The notes beneath the pieces are model-generated. The model worked only from the letters and a program-made list of their open reading frames with translations. It made no database searches and was not told the DNA's origin. Made by a program: the position numbers and the translations under genes. 64,000 nucleotides of DNA from Magnetospirillum fulvum (GTDB lineage: Bacteria > Pseudomonadota > Alphaproteobacteria > Rhodospirillales > Magnetospirillaceae), in contig NZ_FNWO01000013.1 of the NCBI RefSeq assembly GCF_900108475.1, positions 45,230 to 109,229 on the forward strand, given 5' to 3'. The stretch's first letter is position 1, and each line of letters opens with the position of its first letter. This document shows, piece by piece, positions 10,339 to 18,985 of this stretch.

Positions 10339-10928
10339 GCGCGCACCACGGTGAGCAATCCCTCCTCGGTGAGGATCATATCCAGCGGCTGATCCCACGG
10401 TTCCGACGGCAAGGCCGGACTCTGCTGAGCGGCAAAGGCCAGACCGACGGCAACCACGCCGTCGCCCCGACGCAGGGCGTCCAGGGTGCGGTCATAGTAG
10501 CCGCCCCCGAAGCCGAGACGGAACCCTTTTGCGTCGAACGCCAGCAATGGCACCAACAGCAGGGTTGGAATCAGCCGCGGCGCGGCCGGGGTGGGATGAG
10601 CGGTACCGTGCGGGCCGGGCTCGAGCCGATCACCCGGACTCCAGCCGCGAAAGGCCAGCGGCGCGTCGGGCGCGGTCACCTCGGGCAGGGCCAGGGCGGC
10701 TCCGCGCGCGGCCAGGGCCTCCATCAACGGACGGGGATCGAGTTCGCCCGGCAGCGGCCAATAGCCCCCGATCACACTCCCCGTCCCGACACTCAGCCGA
10801 TCGCCCCAGGCGGCGACCGCCTGTGCCGCCGCCGGACCCAACCGGTCGGACAGGCCGCGCCGCAGCCTCAACGCCTCGCGGCGCAGGGACTGTTTCAGGG
10901 CGGATGGAGAGGAAGAAGAAGACGTCAT
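10335..10928 (-). CDS. fau: 5-formyltetrahydrofolate cyclo-ligase
   Basis: Converts 5-formyl-THF to 5,10-methenyl-THF with ATP. The start is the ATG at 10928 (MTSSSSSPSALKQSLRREAL). 197 residues with the N-terminal basic K/R-R-x-x-R region, the central GGYWPLPGELDPRPLM substrate site and the C-terminal LAFDAKGFRLGFGGGYYDRTL signature. Directly downstream of 6S RNA and zapA, the classical ssrS-fau linkage. Confidence 0.94.
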   Translation of the reverse strand: MTSSSSSPSALKQSLRREALRLRRGLSDRLGPAAAQAVAAWGDRLSVGTGSVIGGYWPLPGELDPRPLMEALAARGAALALPEVTAPDAPLAFRGWSPGDRLEPGPHGTAHPTPAAPRLIPTLLLVPLLAFDAKGFRLGFGGGYYDRTLDALRRGDGVVAVGLAFAAQQSPALPSEPWDQPLDMILTEEGLLTVVRA

Positions 10929-10939
10929 GAAAGATGCTT

Positions 10940-11116
10940 CAAGCGGGAGCGGCGCCACCTCGGCCGTTGACGTGCATGTCCTCTGTGGCCTGCTTACGCA
11001 GGTGGGTGGCCATATGCCGGAACCACGATTCCGGCAGGGACAGCCCCCGAGAGGTCGTTATTGGCCCCAGGGACGTAGGCTGTCTGACGCACCGCGCAGC
11101 AAACCGCTCCCAGTGG
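10940..11116 (-). ncRNA. ssrS: 6S RNA
   Basis: The gap between zapA and the 5-FCL gene holds a 6S RNA. Read on the minus strand, a closing stem forms between GGGAGCGG (11104-11111) and CCGCTCCC (10945-10952), 168 nt apart end to end. Inside is a long imperfect hairpin with the alphaproteobacterial features CCTGGGGCCAATAACG, GGGGGCTGTCCCTGCCGG and GGCCACCCACCTGCG and a large central bubble. 6S RNA mimics an open promoter and sequesters sigma70 RNA polymerase in stationary phase. Ends are approximate. The call rests on position plus structure, without a covariance-model search. Confidence 0.85.
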
Positions 11117-11120
11117 CAGA

Positions 11121-11447
11121 CTAGGCCCTTTCCAGACGGGTCGCAATGGCCTCGATACGGCTGGCCAATTGCTCGACAAGCCCGGCCAGACGGGCGTCAC
11201 CATCGTCGGTGGCGGCGGCAACCCGGTCCAATCCGGACACGTTGTCATGGGCGTCGGACAATTCATCGGCCAGCAGCAGGCACAGCATCACCAGCAAGCG
11301 GGAATCGCTGACGACGCCGACGGCGGACAGCAGGGCCTGGGCACGGGTATCGATCTCGCGCCCCAGCGCCTGGACCCGGGCGGACTGGTCGTCCTCGCAG
11401 GCGATATCGTACAGACGGCCATTGATGGTGATGGTGACGACGGCCAA
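11121..11447 (-). CDS. zapA: Cell division protein ZapA
   Basis: FtsZ-ring associated protein. 108 residues: N-terminal VTITINGRLYDIACEDDQ (ZapA signature), LGREIDTRAQALL and a C-terminal coiled coil. Located immediately upstream of 6S RNA, as in many proteobacteria, and 3 bp after a small coiled-coil gene. Confidence 0.93.
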   Translation of the reverse strand: MAVVTITINGRLYDIACEDDQSARVQALGREIDTRAQALLSAVGVVSDSRLLVMLCLLLADELSDAHDNVSGLDRVAAATDDGDARLAGLVEQLASRIEAIATRLERA

Positions 11448-11450
11448 ACC

Positions 11451-11687
11451 CTAGTCCTCCAGCAGGCCGCGCAAACGGTCGATGGTGTCGTCGAGACGAC
11501 CGGCGACGATGCGGACAGTTTCGTCCAGGCGCTCGTAATCCTCGCGGGACTCGCGCAATTCGCCCGCCAGCAGAAGATCGCCGGCACCGACCCGCGCCGC
11601 GGCACTTTCCAGACGGTCAATCGCCGCCCCCAGCCGCTGCATCGCGTCTTCCGTTCGCTGCAAGCCCGTTCCCCGACGCTGTTCCAC
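11451..11687 (-). CDS. Small coiled-coil protein upstream of zapA (DUF4164-like)
   Basis: 78-residue, almost wholly helical and charged protein (AMQRLGAAIDRLESAAARV, ESREDYERLDETVRIVAGRLDD) with no signal peptide or membrane segment. Small coiled-coil proteins of this kind commonly sit just before zapA in alphaproteobacteria, and it lies 3 bp from zapA in the same operon, so a role in division-ring assembly is a reasonable guess from context only. A downstream Met (MQRLG) could be the true start. Confidence 0.7.
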   Translation of the reverse strand: MEQRRGTGLQRTEDAMQRLGAAIDRLESAAARVGAGDLLLAGELRESREDYERLDETVRIVAGRLDDTIDRLRGLLED

Positions 11688-11827
11688 GCCCGGTTTCCCT
11701 TTCCGTTCGGATTGGCCCCGAGGGTATGGCCGAAGTCCGGGCGAGTCAACGCGCCTTGCTTGTCCGCGTCTCCGCCCCGTCCCGTCTCCCCCCGTCTCGG
11801 GGCTCGGCTACGGCCCGTCTTGGGCGA

Positions 11828-14638
11828 TCAGCCTCGCGGCGTCAGAAAGGCGGCGGTGCGCCGAACCGCTTCGGCCAGACCGACCCGTTCCGGCACCACG
11901 CCTTTCGGAAAAGCCCCAAACAGCCGCGACGGCATCATCGGGTCGAGCAGCACGAACACGCCGTGATCGTCGGCGCGGCGGACCAGCCGCCCGAACGCCT
12001 GCTTCAGCCGCAATCTCGTGATGCGATCATCATAGAAGCGGCCGCCGAAGCAATCGCGCCGGGCCCGGTGCAAGATGTCGGGACGCGGCCACGGCACCCG
12101 GTCGAACACGATCAGCCGCAGCGCGCGGCCGGGGACATCGACTCCGTCGCGCATCGCGTCGGTGCCGAGCAGACAGGATTCCTGCTCGGCGCGGAAGATA
12201 TCGACCAGGGTGGCGCTGTCCATCGCATCGACATGCTGGGCCAGCAGCGGCAGACCGGCATCTTCGAGCGGCCCACCGATGCGGCGATGCACCTCGCGCA
12301 GCCGCGAGATCGCGGTGAACAGGCCCAGCCCGCCGCCGCCTGCCGCCAGGAACAGTTCGCGATAGGCCGCCGCGACCTGATCCATATTGTCCTTGCGGAC
12401 ATCGGTGACGATCAGGACGCGGGTACTGGCGGGATAATCGAACGGCGAGGTCACCGCCGCCCGCAGCGGCGGGGCGGGCAGATGACAGCCGCCGGTGCTG
12501 CGTTCGGCGGCGCGCCAATCGGCCTCGGGTTCGCCCGAACCGTCGCGCAAGGTCGCCGAGGTGATCACCACCCCATGGGCCGGGGCCATCACCGCGCGGG
12601 CGAAGGGAAAGGATGGGTCGAGCCAGTGGCGGTGCAGCCCGACGTCAATCTCGCGCCCCTCGATCCGCTCGACCGCCAGCCAATCGACATAGCGGTCGGG
12701 ATAAACCGGGACGGCCTCCCCGTCTTCTCCCGCTGGCGCGCTGGGCGGGGAGGCGTCGGCTATGGCCGGATCGGTCGCAATCGTCGCCAGCATGTTCTTC
12801 CATCCCGTCAGCGGCATCACCACCCGGCGCTGGATACCCCGGCAAATCCCCTCGATCCGCGACCGGGTCGAACTGTCGAGTTCCGCCGCCTCGTCGTCGA
12901 GCAGCGCCGCCAGCGCCTTGGCCAGCACCTGCAACGGCTGCTCCAGTCCGACCAGCGCCGTCGCCAGATCAATCGCCGCCGCCGCCAGCCCCTCGACCGG
13001 CGGCCGGGTCGGCGTTTCCAGGCTGTAGGGAGAATCGGGAGACTCGGACCGGGCCATCACCTGACGGCGGACCTGGGCGAGGAATCTCTCGGCTGGACCT
13101 TGGGGTTCCTCGACCGCCAGCCGCTGCACCCAGCCCGGTCCGGGCAAATGCCGCGCGGCGGCCAGAGCCTGATCGAGCGCCAGCGCCGCCTCTTCCGATC
13201 CGCCGACCAGATCCTCGGCGCGGCGGTAAAGACCACGCGCCCGCGACCGGCCGCCATCGCCTTCCGGCCCCAGCAGCCAGCGCCGCATCTCGGCCCCTTC
13301 CTGCCCGGTCAAATGCAGCGAGAAAGCCGAATCGGCGACATCGAAAACGTGGTGGCCTTCGTCGAACACCAGCCGGGTCGGCACCGCGCCATCGTCCAGC
13401 CCGCCCAGCGCCGCCTGGATCATCACCAGGGCATGGTTGGCGACGACGATGTCGGCCTTGCGGGCACGGCGCACCGCCCGCTCGATGAAGCATTTGCGGT
13501 AATGGAAGCAGGCCGAGAACACGCACTCGCCGCGCCGGTCGGTCAACCCCAGCGTCGGGCCGCGCCCCAGCAGATCGACCAGCCAGCCGGGAAAGTCGCC
13601 GCCGACCATGTCGCCGTCGCGGGTCGCGCCGACCCAGCGCGCCACCAGCCCGACCGCGATTGCGGCGCGGGCATTGTCGCGCAAGGCGAATTCCTCGTAA
13701 TTCAGCAGGCAGACGTAATTCTCGCGTCCCTTGCGGATCACCACCTTGCGGGCTTTTTCCGCCGGATCGGGATAGAGCCGGTCCAGTTCGACATCAAGCT
13801 GGCGTTGCAAGTTGCGGGTGTGGGTCGAAATCCACACCGGCGCGCCGTTGCGTTCGGCCCACAGGCTGGCCGGAGCGATATAGCCCAGGGTCTTGCCGGT
13901 GCCGGTCCCGGCCTCGGCCAGCACCAGATGCGGCTCGCCCGCCTCGTCGCGGGGCAGGAACGCCTGCGACACTGCCGAAGCATAATCGGCCTGCCCCGAG
14001 CGCTGCTCTGCCCCCTCGCCCAGCATCGACGCCAGCCGCGCCCGCGCCTCGGCCGGGGCGACCGGCAGACTTCCGGCCGGAGGCTCGGGCGCGGATTCGT
14101 TCCATTCCGGCAGTCGCTCCCACACCCGGATTGCGGCAACGCCCCGTCCGCCCTCGCCTTCAACTCCCAGCGCCGCCAGCACCGGAGCGCCCCAGCTCCA
14201 GCCGCCCCGCGCCATCATCCAGGCCAGCCCGCGCACTTCGGCGACCCGCCGCACCGAAGCAACCGCCAGACCGGCCGATAAATCTTCCAGCAAGCGACGA
14301 CAGGCCACCCGCAGCGTCTCGGCCTCGTCCTCGGGGTCAAGCGGGGCGACCAGCCCCAGCGCCTCGGCCACCCCGCGCGGCGTCGGCAGGCAGAACCGCG
14401 CCGGACGGACAAAGGCGAACAATTCCAAGATGTCGTAGCGTTCGAACGACTCGATCCGAAGCCGCGCCGCCACCGATGGGCCGTGACAGACCAGCGGCAT
14501 GTCGCCCCGCGCCCGCTGCGCCGCCTGGGCAGGCGACAGGCGCAGACACTCGCCATCGGGTTCAAGCAGGACGGAGCCGCGCAGCCCGGCGACCAGCACC
14601 GGAACCTGGGGCATGAGGATGCGGGGAGAAGGTGTCAT
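11828..14638 (-). CDS. DinG/XPD-family ATP-dependent DNA helicase
   Basis: Superfamily 2 helicase, 936 residues. Walker A GTGTGKT is at about 244-250 and the DEGHH Walker B (DExH) box at about 426-430. Between them are Cys residues (KGRENYVCLLNYEEF and RRGECVFSACFHYRKC) that match the four-Cys iron-sulfur cluster of XPD/DinG enzymes. Motif VI is LRLKQAFGRLVRRADD near the C-terminus. It likely unwinds 5'-3' on damaged or R-loop DNA. The first ~200 residues are a poorly conserved N-terminal extension. Divergent from the ABC transporter genes. Confidence 0.88.
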   Translation of the reverse strand: MTPSPRILMPQVPVLVAGLRGSVLLEPDGECLRLSPAQAAQRARGDMPLVCHGPSVAARLRIESFERYDILELFAFVRPARFCLPTPRGVAEALGLVAPLDPEDEAETLRVACRRLLEDLSAGLAVASVRRVAEVRGLAWMMARGGWSWGAPVLAALGVEGEGGRGVAAIRVWERLPEWNESAPEPPAGSLPVAPAEARARLASMLGEGAEQRSGQADYASAVSQAFLPRDEAGEPHLVLAEAGTGTGKTLGYIAPASLWAERNGAPVWISTHTRNLQRQLDVELDRLYPDPAEKARKVVIRKGRENYVCLLNYEEFALRDNARAAIAVGLVARWVGATRDGDMVGGDFPGWLVDLLGRGPTLGLTDRRGECVFSACFHYRKCFIERAVRRARKADIVVANHALVMIQAALGGLDDGAVPTRLVFDEGHHVFDVADSAFSLHLTGQEGAEMRRWLLGPEGDGGRSRARGLYRRAEDLVGGSEEAALALDQALAAARHLPGPGWVQRLAVEEPQGPAERFLAQVRRQVMARSESPDSPYSLETPTRPPVEGLAAAAIDLATALVGLEQPLQVLAKALAALLDDEAAELDSSTRSRIEGICRGIQRRVVMPLTGWKNMLATIATDPAIADASPPSAPAGEDGEAVPVYPDRYVDWLAVERIEGREIDVGLHRHWLDPSFPFARAVMAPAHGVVITSATLRDGSGEPEADWRAAERSTGGCHLPAPPLRAAVTSPFDYPASTRVLIVTDVRKDNMDQVAAAYRELFLAAGGGGLGLFTAISRLREVHRRIGGPLEDAGLPLLAQHVDAMDSATLVDIFRAEQESCLLGTDAMRDGVDVPGRALRLIVFDRVPWPRPDILHRARRDCFGGRFYDDRITRLRLKQAFGRLVRRADDHGVFVLLDPMMPSRLFGAFPKGVVPERVGLAEAVRRTAAFLTPRG

Positions 14639-14668
14639 CCCCCGACACTACCCGGATGTTCCCGGTTT

Positions 14669-14691
14669 GTCACCGTGGTTACCGGGGTGAC
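14669..14691. promoter_or_regulatory. Inverted repeat between helicase and ABC transporter genes
   Basis: GTCACC-N11-GGTGAC palindrome in the divergent intergenic region, 30 bp upstream of the helicase start. It could be an operator; nothing identifies a regulator. Confidence 0.25.
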
Positions 14692-14725
14692 ATGCCCCTC
14701 AAGCGCCGGGCGCGACCTCCGGTCG

Positions 14726-14754
14726 CTTGGCTTTCGCTCGCATGGGCTCGCGGG
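14726..14754. repeat. 29-bp interspersed repeat, copy 1
   Basis: CTTGGCTTTCGCTCG followed by CATGGGCTCGCGGG. The same 29 bases occur with one mismatch at 50260-50288. Both copies lie between genes, just upstream of a plus-strand gene. Confidence 0.5.
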
Positions 14755-14855
14755 CGCTCAATGCGCCAGTCGCTCCGCTCCGGTCGATTGACTCTCGCGG
14801 GGCACGTCCCATATCCGAAGCACGTCCGTCCCGTTTCGAAAGCACCCTCCCCGCC

Positions 14856-15545
14856 ATGACCGAGACTACCCCAGCCGACCAGCCGCTTGTCGTTGCGGAG
14901 AAGGTTACTCTCAGCCTCAACGGTGCCGCGGGCCAAGTCGATATTTTACGCGGAATCGACCTTACCGTCGCCGCCGGGGAAAGCCTGGGCATCGTCGGCC
15001 CCTCGGGATCGGGCAAATCGACCCTGTTGATGATCCTAGCCGGGCTGGAACGGCCCAGTTCGGGCCGGGTCGCCGTCGCCGGACAGGAGTTCGCCACCCT
15101 GGACGAAGACGGGCTGGCCCGGCTGCGCCGCGATCATATCGGCATCGTTTTCCAGGCCTTTCACCTGATCCCGACGATGACCGCGCTGGAAAATGTCGCG
15201 GTGCCGCTCGAACTGGCCGGACGCAATGATGCGTTCGATGCCGCCGCCGCCGCGCTCGACCTCGTCGGGCTGGCCACCCGCCAGGGTCACTATCCCGGCC
15301 AGATGTCGGGCGGCGAGCAACAGCGAGTGGCGCTGGCCCGCGCCATCGTCGCCCGTCCCCGCCTGTTGCTGGCCGACGAACCGACCGGCAATCTCGACGG
15401 CGCGACCGGACGCTCGATCATCGAATTGATGTTCGACCTCAACACCCGTCTCGGCACCACCTTGATTCTGGTCACCCACGATGACGGACTGGCGGCGCGC
15501 TGCCATCGCACCGTCCGGGTCGAAGACGGTCGGATCGGCGCATGA
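14856..15545 (+). CDS. ABC transporter ATP-binding protein (YbbA/LolD-like)
   Basis: Nucleotide-binding subunit of a MacB/LolD-type ABC system. Start at the ATG at 14856 (MTETTPADQ). 229 residues: Walker A GPSGSGKST (48-56), Q-loop VFQAFHLIP (about 98-106), signature MSGGEQQRV (150-158), Walker B LLLADEPTG (170-178) and the H-loop LVTHDD. Overlaps the permease start by 4 bp (ATGA). In E. coli ybbA-ybbP sits beside tesA; the transported substrate is unknown. Confidence 0.93.
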   Translation: MTETTPADQPLVVAEKVTLSLNGAAGQVDILRGIDLTVAAGESLGIVGPSGSGKSTLLMILAGLERPSSGRVAVAGQEFATLDEDGLARLRRDHIGIVFQAFHLIPTMTALENVAVPLELAGRNDAFDAAAAALDLVGLATRQGHYPGQMSGGEQQRVALARAIVARPRLLLADEPTGNLDGATGRSIIELMFDLNTRLGTTLILVTHDDGLAARCHRTVRVEDGRIGA

Positions 15546-18088
15546 GCACGTTGCGCCTCGCCTTGCTGTTTGCCCGGCGCGAAGTGCGCGGCGGCCTGAA
15601 AGGCTTTCGCCTGCTGGTCGCCTGTCTGGCCCTGGGGGTTGCCGCAATCGCCGCCGCAGGCAGTCTGCGCGCCGCGTTCGAAACCGCCTTGTCCGAACAA
15701 TCACGCACCCTGATCGGCGGCGATCTCGCCTTTGCCCAACCGGCCCAGCCGCCGACACCCGAACAGGTCGCGCTGTTGTCCTCGGTCGGCGCGGTGACCG
15801 CCGGACTCGAGATGCGGGGCATGGCGACCCTGGATGACAATCGCGACCGTACCCTGGTCGAGGTCAAGGGAGTCGATAAAGCCTATCCCCTGGTCGGTCA
15901 GGTCGAACTGTCGCCCGTCCAACCGCTGGCCGAGGCGCTGGCGTTGCGCGACGGCCATTGGGGCGCGGTCGCCGACCCCAATCTGCTGACCCGGCTGGGA
16001 CTGTCGCCCGGTGACCGCCTTCATCTCGGCGATGCCGAGCTTGAGGTCCGCGCCATCCTGGTGCGCGAGCCCGACCGCATTGCCAATGCGATGGGGTTCG
16101 GCCCCCGCCTGATGGTCGCCGACGAAGCCCTGGCCGAAACCGGGCTGGTCCGGCCCGGCAGCCTGATCCGCCATACGCTGCGGGTCGCGCTGTTCCCCGG
16201 CACCGATCCCGCCGACCTGCGCCGCCGCTTGGCCGAGCGCTTTCCCGACGCCCCCTGGCAAATTCGCGACACCGCCGAACCCGCCCCCGGTCTGGGTCGT
16301 TTTCTCGACACCGTCGCCGCCTTCATGACCCTGGTCGGGCTGACCGCGCTGCTGGTCGGCGGGATCGGCATCGCCAATGCCGTCCGCGCCTATCTCGACA
16401 GCCGCACCGACACCATCGCCACCCTGAAATGCCTGGGGGCGCCCGTCCGGCTGATCCTGCTCACCTATCTGCTGCTGGTCGGGCTGATGGCCCTGATCGG
16501 CATCGTGATCGGACTGGCCGCCGGAGCCGCGCTGGTGCCGCTGGCGATCGCCTTTGCCGGAGAGTCCCTCCCCCTCCCCGCCACGGCTGGGCTGTTCCCG
16601 GTTCCGCTGATCGTCGCCGCCGGTTTTGGCGTGCTGTCGGCGCTGGTGTTCACCCTGGCTCCGCTCGGTCGCGCCCGCCGCGTCCCCGCCGCGCTGCTGT
16701 TTCGCCAGCGGATCGAGCCCGACGGCGCAGACACCTCATTGTGGTCCGACCGCCCCACCCTGCTGGGGTTGGGACTGGCCTCGGTCGGGCTGGCGGCGCT
16801 GACGGTGCTGTCGTCGGGCAGCAAGCCGCTGGCCGCCGGGTTCGTCGTCGTCGCCATCGCCGTCCTCGCCCTGTTCCGCACCTTGGCCTGGGCACTGTCG
16901 CACGTCGCGGCAAAACTGACCCAGCACCATGGCCGTCTGATCGGGCCGGGCTGGCGGATGGCGCTCGCCAACCTGCACCGGCCCGGTTCGACGGTGGTGG
17001 GGATGGTACTGTCGCTCGGGCTGGGGCTGTCGGTGCTGGTGACGATTGCCCTGGTCGAAGGCAATCTGGCCGACCAGTTCGGCCGTCGCCTGCCCCGCGT
17101 TGCCCCCAGCTATTTCTTTATCGACGTCCAGCCCGATCAGGTCGAACCGCTGCGCCAGACCGTCGCCGCCGCCGATCCCACCGCGACGCTGGAGACCGCG
17201 CCGATGGTGCGGGGACGGCTGACCGCGATCAAGGGCATCCCGGTCGAGGCGGCCCATATCGCCCCCGACGTCGCCTGGGCGGCCCGGGGCGACCGTGGCC
17301 TGTCCACCGCGATCGTGCCGCCGCCCGGAACCCGGCTGGTCGAAGGAACATGGTGGCCGACCGATTATAATGGCCCGCCGCTGGTCTCGGTCGACCGCGC
17401 CGTCGCCAAGGGTTTTGGCCTGTCGGTGGGCGACCGGGTCGGGCTCAACGTGCTGGGGCGCGAGATCGACGCCGAAGTCGCCTCGCTGCGCGACATCGAC
17501 TGGAGCAGCCTGTCGATGAACTTCGCCTTCCTGGTCTCGCCGGGGGCGCTGACCGGCGCCCCTTATACCGTGATCGCGACCTTGCGCGGCGGTGGCGGCG
17601 ACGGGTTGGCCGTTGAGAAAGCGGTCACCGACCGGCTGCCCAACATCTCGGCGATCCGGGTCAAGGAAGCGTTGGACACCGCCCGCGGCGTGATTGATCA
17701 GGCCGATCTGGCCGTCCGCGCCGCAGCGGCGGTGACGCTGGCGGCCGGAGCGATGGTGCTGGCCGGGGCAGTGATGGCCGGTCATCGCCGCCGGGTATGG
17801 GAATCGGTGGTGCTGAAGGTGCTGGGAGCCAGCCGCGCCCAGATCCGCCGCGCCTATCTGATCGAGTTCGGTCTGATCGGGCTGGGAACCGGGCTGGCGG
17901 CGGCGTTGGTGGCGCAAGCGGCCTCGTGGGCGCTGCTGACTCAGGTGATGAAAATGGGGTGGGTGTTCCTGCCCAGCCTCACCCTCGTCACCCTCGCCGG
18001 ATGTCTGGTCGCCGCCCTGATCGCCGGGTATGTTGGAACCTGGCAGGCGCTCCGGGTCAAAGCCGCGCCGCTGCTGCGCGAGGAATAG
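15542..18088 (+). CDS. ABC transporter permease (YbbP-like, FtsX/MacB fold)
   Basis: 848-residue inner-membrane permease with two FtsX-type modules. One transmembrane segment near 18-40 is followed by a large periplasmic domain, three helices at about 260-380, a second set of helices at about 420-520, another periplasmic domain, and three C-terminal helices (about 715-835). VLKVLGASRAQIRRAYLIEFGLIG and LKCLGAPVRLILLTYLLLVG are the FtsX cytoplasmic coupling motifs. Coupled to the ATPase gene; probably an envelope lipid or lipoprotein-related mechanotransmission exporter by family. Confidence 0.9.
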   Translation: MSTLRLALLFARREVRGGLKGFRLLVACLALGVAAIAAAGSLRAAFETALSEQSRTLIGGDLAFAQPAQPPTPEQVALLSSVGAVTAGLEMRGMATLDDNRDRTLVEVKGVDKAYPLVGQVELSPVQPLAEALALRDGHWGAVADPNLLTRLGLSPGDRLHLGDAELEVRAILVREPDRIANAMGFGPRLMVADEALAETGLVRPGSLIRHTLRVALFPGTDPADLRRRLAERFPDAPWQIRDTAEPAPGLGRFLDTVAAFMTLVGLTALLVGGIGIANAVRAYLDSRTDTIATLKCLGAPVRLILLTYLLLVGLMALIGIVIGLAAGAALVPLAIAFAGESLPLPATAGLFPVPLIVAAGFGVLSALVFTLAPLGRARRVPAALLFRQRIEPDGADTSLWSDRPTLLGLGLASVGLAALTVLSSGSKPLAAGFVVVAIAVLALFRTLAWALSHVAAKLTQHHGRLIGPGWRMALANLHRPGSTVVGMVLSLGLGLSVLVTIALVEGNLADQFGRRLPRVAPSYFFIDVQPDQVEPLRQTVAAADPTATLETAPMVRGRLTAIKGIPVEAAHIAPDVAWAARGDRGLSTAIVPPPGTRLVEGTWWPTDYNGPPLVSVDRAVAKGFGLSVGDRVGLNVLGREIDAEVASLRDIDWSSLSMNFAFLVSPGALTGAPYTVIATLRGGGGDGLAVEKAVTDRLPNISAIRVKEALDTARGVIDQADLAVRAAAAVTLAAGAMVLAGAVMAGHRRRVWESVVLKVLGASRAQIRRAYLIEFGLIGLGTGLAAALVAQAASWALLTQVMKMGWVFLPSLTLVTLAGCLVAALIAGYVGTWQALRVKAAPLLREE

Positions 18089-18181
18089 TGAAGCGGGTGT
18101 ATGCGTTTACCGTAACTTGATTCGTTTGGAGACTCGCCCATATTGTGGGCAGGATCAACCTCACCCGTCAAAGGAACGACA

Positions 18182-18904
18182 ATGTCCTTCGGAACAGACC
18201 GCAGATATATGACCACCGCCCAGGCCCAGGCGGCCCAGATCGATGTGGGCCTGCGGCAATACATGCTCCGGGTCTACAATTACATGGCCTCGGGGCTGGC
18301 CCTGACCGGTATCGTCGCCCTTCTGGTGGCCTCGACGCCTGTTTTGACCCAGGCGATTTTTGGCACCCCGCTGAAGTGGGTGGTGATGCTGGCCCCGATC
18401 GGCTTCGTGTTCTTCCTCAGCGCGCGGATCGAGCATATTCGCGGCGCCACCGCGTCGGCCCTGTTCTGGGTCTTCGCCGCGCTGATGGGTGCCTCGCTGT
18501 CGTCGGTGTTCCTGATCTACACCGGCGCGTCGGTGGCGCGGACCTTCTTCATCACCGCCGCCGCCTTCGCCGCGCTTAGCCTCTATGGCTACACCACCAA
18601 GAAGGACCTGTCGGGCTTCGGCAGCTTCCTGTTCATGGGCGTGATCGGCCTGCTGATCGCCGGCATCGTCAACATCTTCCTCCAGAGCTCGATGATGCAG
18701 TTCGTGATCTCGGCCGCGGGCGTGCTGATCTTCGCCGGCCTGACCGCGTTCGACACCCAGCGCATCAAGGAAATGTACTGGGAAGGCGCCAATTACGGCG
18801 ACACCGCCACCAAGACGGCGGTGATGGGTGCCCTGTCGCTGTACATGGACTTCATCAACATGTTCACCTTCCTGCTCCAATTCCTCGGCGACCGCCGCGA
18901 GTAG
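18182..18904 (+). CDS. Bax inhibitor-1/YccA family membrane protein
   Basis: 240-residue protein with seven hydrophobic segments (for example GLALTGIVALLVAS, WVVMLAPIGFVFFLS, TASALFWVFAALMGASLSSV). The family signature FDTQRIKEMYWEG is near the C-terminus, with its conserved Asp. The start at 18182 has an AAGGAACG ribosome-binding site. BI-1 proteins are membrane leak channels or FtsH-associated modulators; the exact role is unknown. Followed by a strong terminator. Confidence 0.93.
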   Translation: MSFGTDRRYMTTAQAQAAQIDVGLRQYMLRVYNYMASGLALTGIVALLVASTPVLTQAIFGTPLKWVVMLAPIGFVFFLSARIEHIRGATASALFWVFAALMGASLSSVFLIYTGASVARTFFITAAAFAALSLYGYTTKKDLSGFGSFLFMGVIGLLIAGIVNIFLQSSMMQFVISAAGVLIFAGLTAFDTQRIKEMYWEGANYGDTATKTAVMGALSLYMDFINMFTFLLQFLGDRRE

Positions 18905-18932
18905 GATCGGGACCGGGCAACCGGACATGACG

Positions 18933-18965
18933 AAGGCCCCTCCCGGACGGGAGGGGCCTTTTTCT
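18933..18965 (+). terminator. Rho-independent terminator after BI-1 gene
   Basis: AAGGCCCCTCCCG pairs perfectly with CGGGAGGGGCCTT (13-bp stem, GA loop) and runs into TTTTTCTT. It lies 29 bp after the stop codon and separates this gene from convergent rluC. Confidence 0.85.
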
Positions 18966-18985
18966 TGTCCCGATCAGATTGCTGA

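Noticed and set aside
11726..14281. Very long plus-strand open frame opposite the DinG-like helicase gene
   Set aside because: GC-rich third codon positions of the real minus-strand gene remove stops from the opposite strand. The translation is low-complexity Arg/Pro/Gln-rich with no motif, while the minus strand has full helicase motifs.
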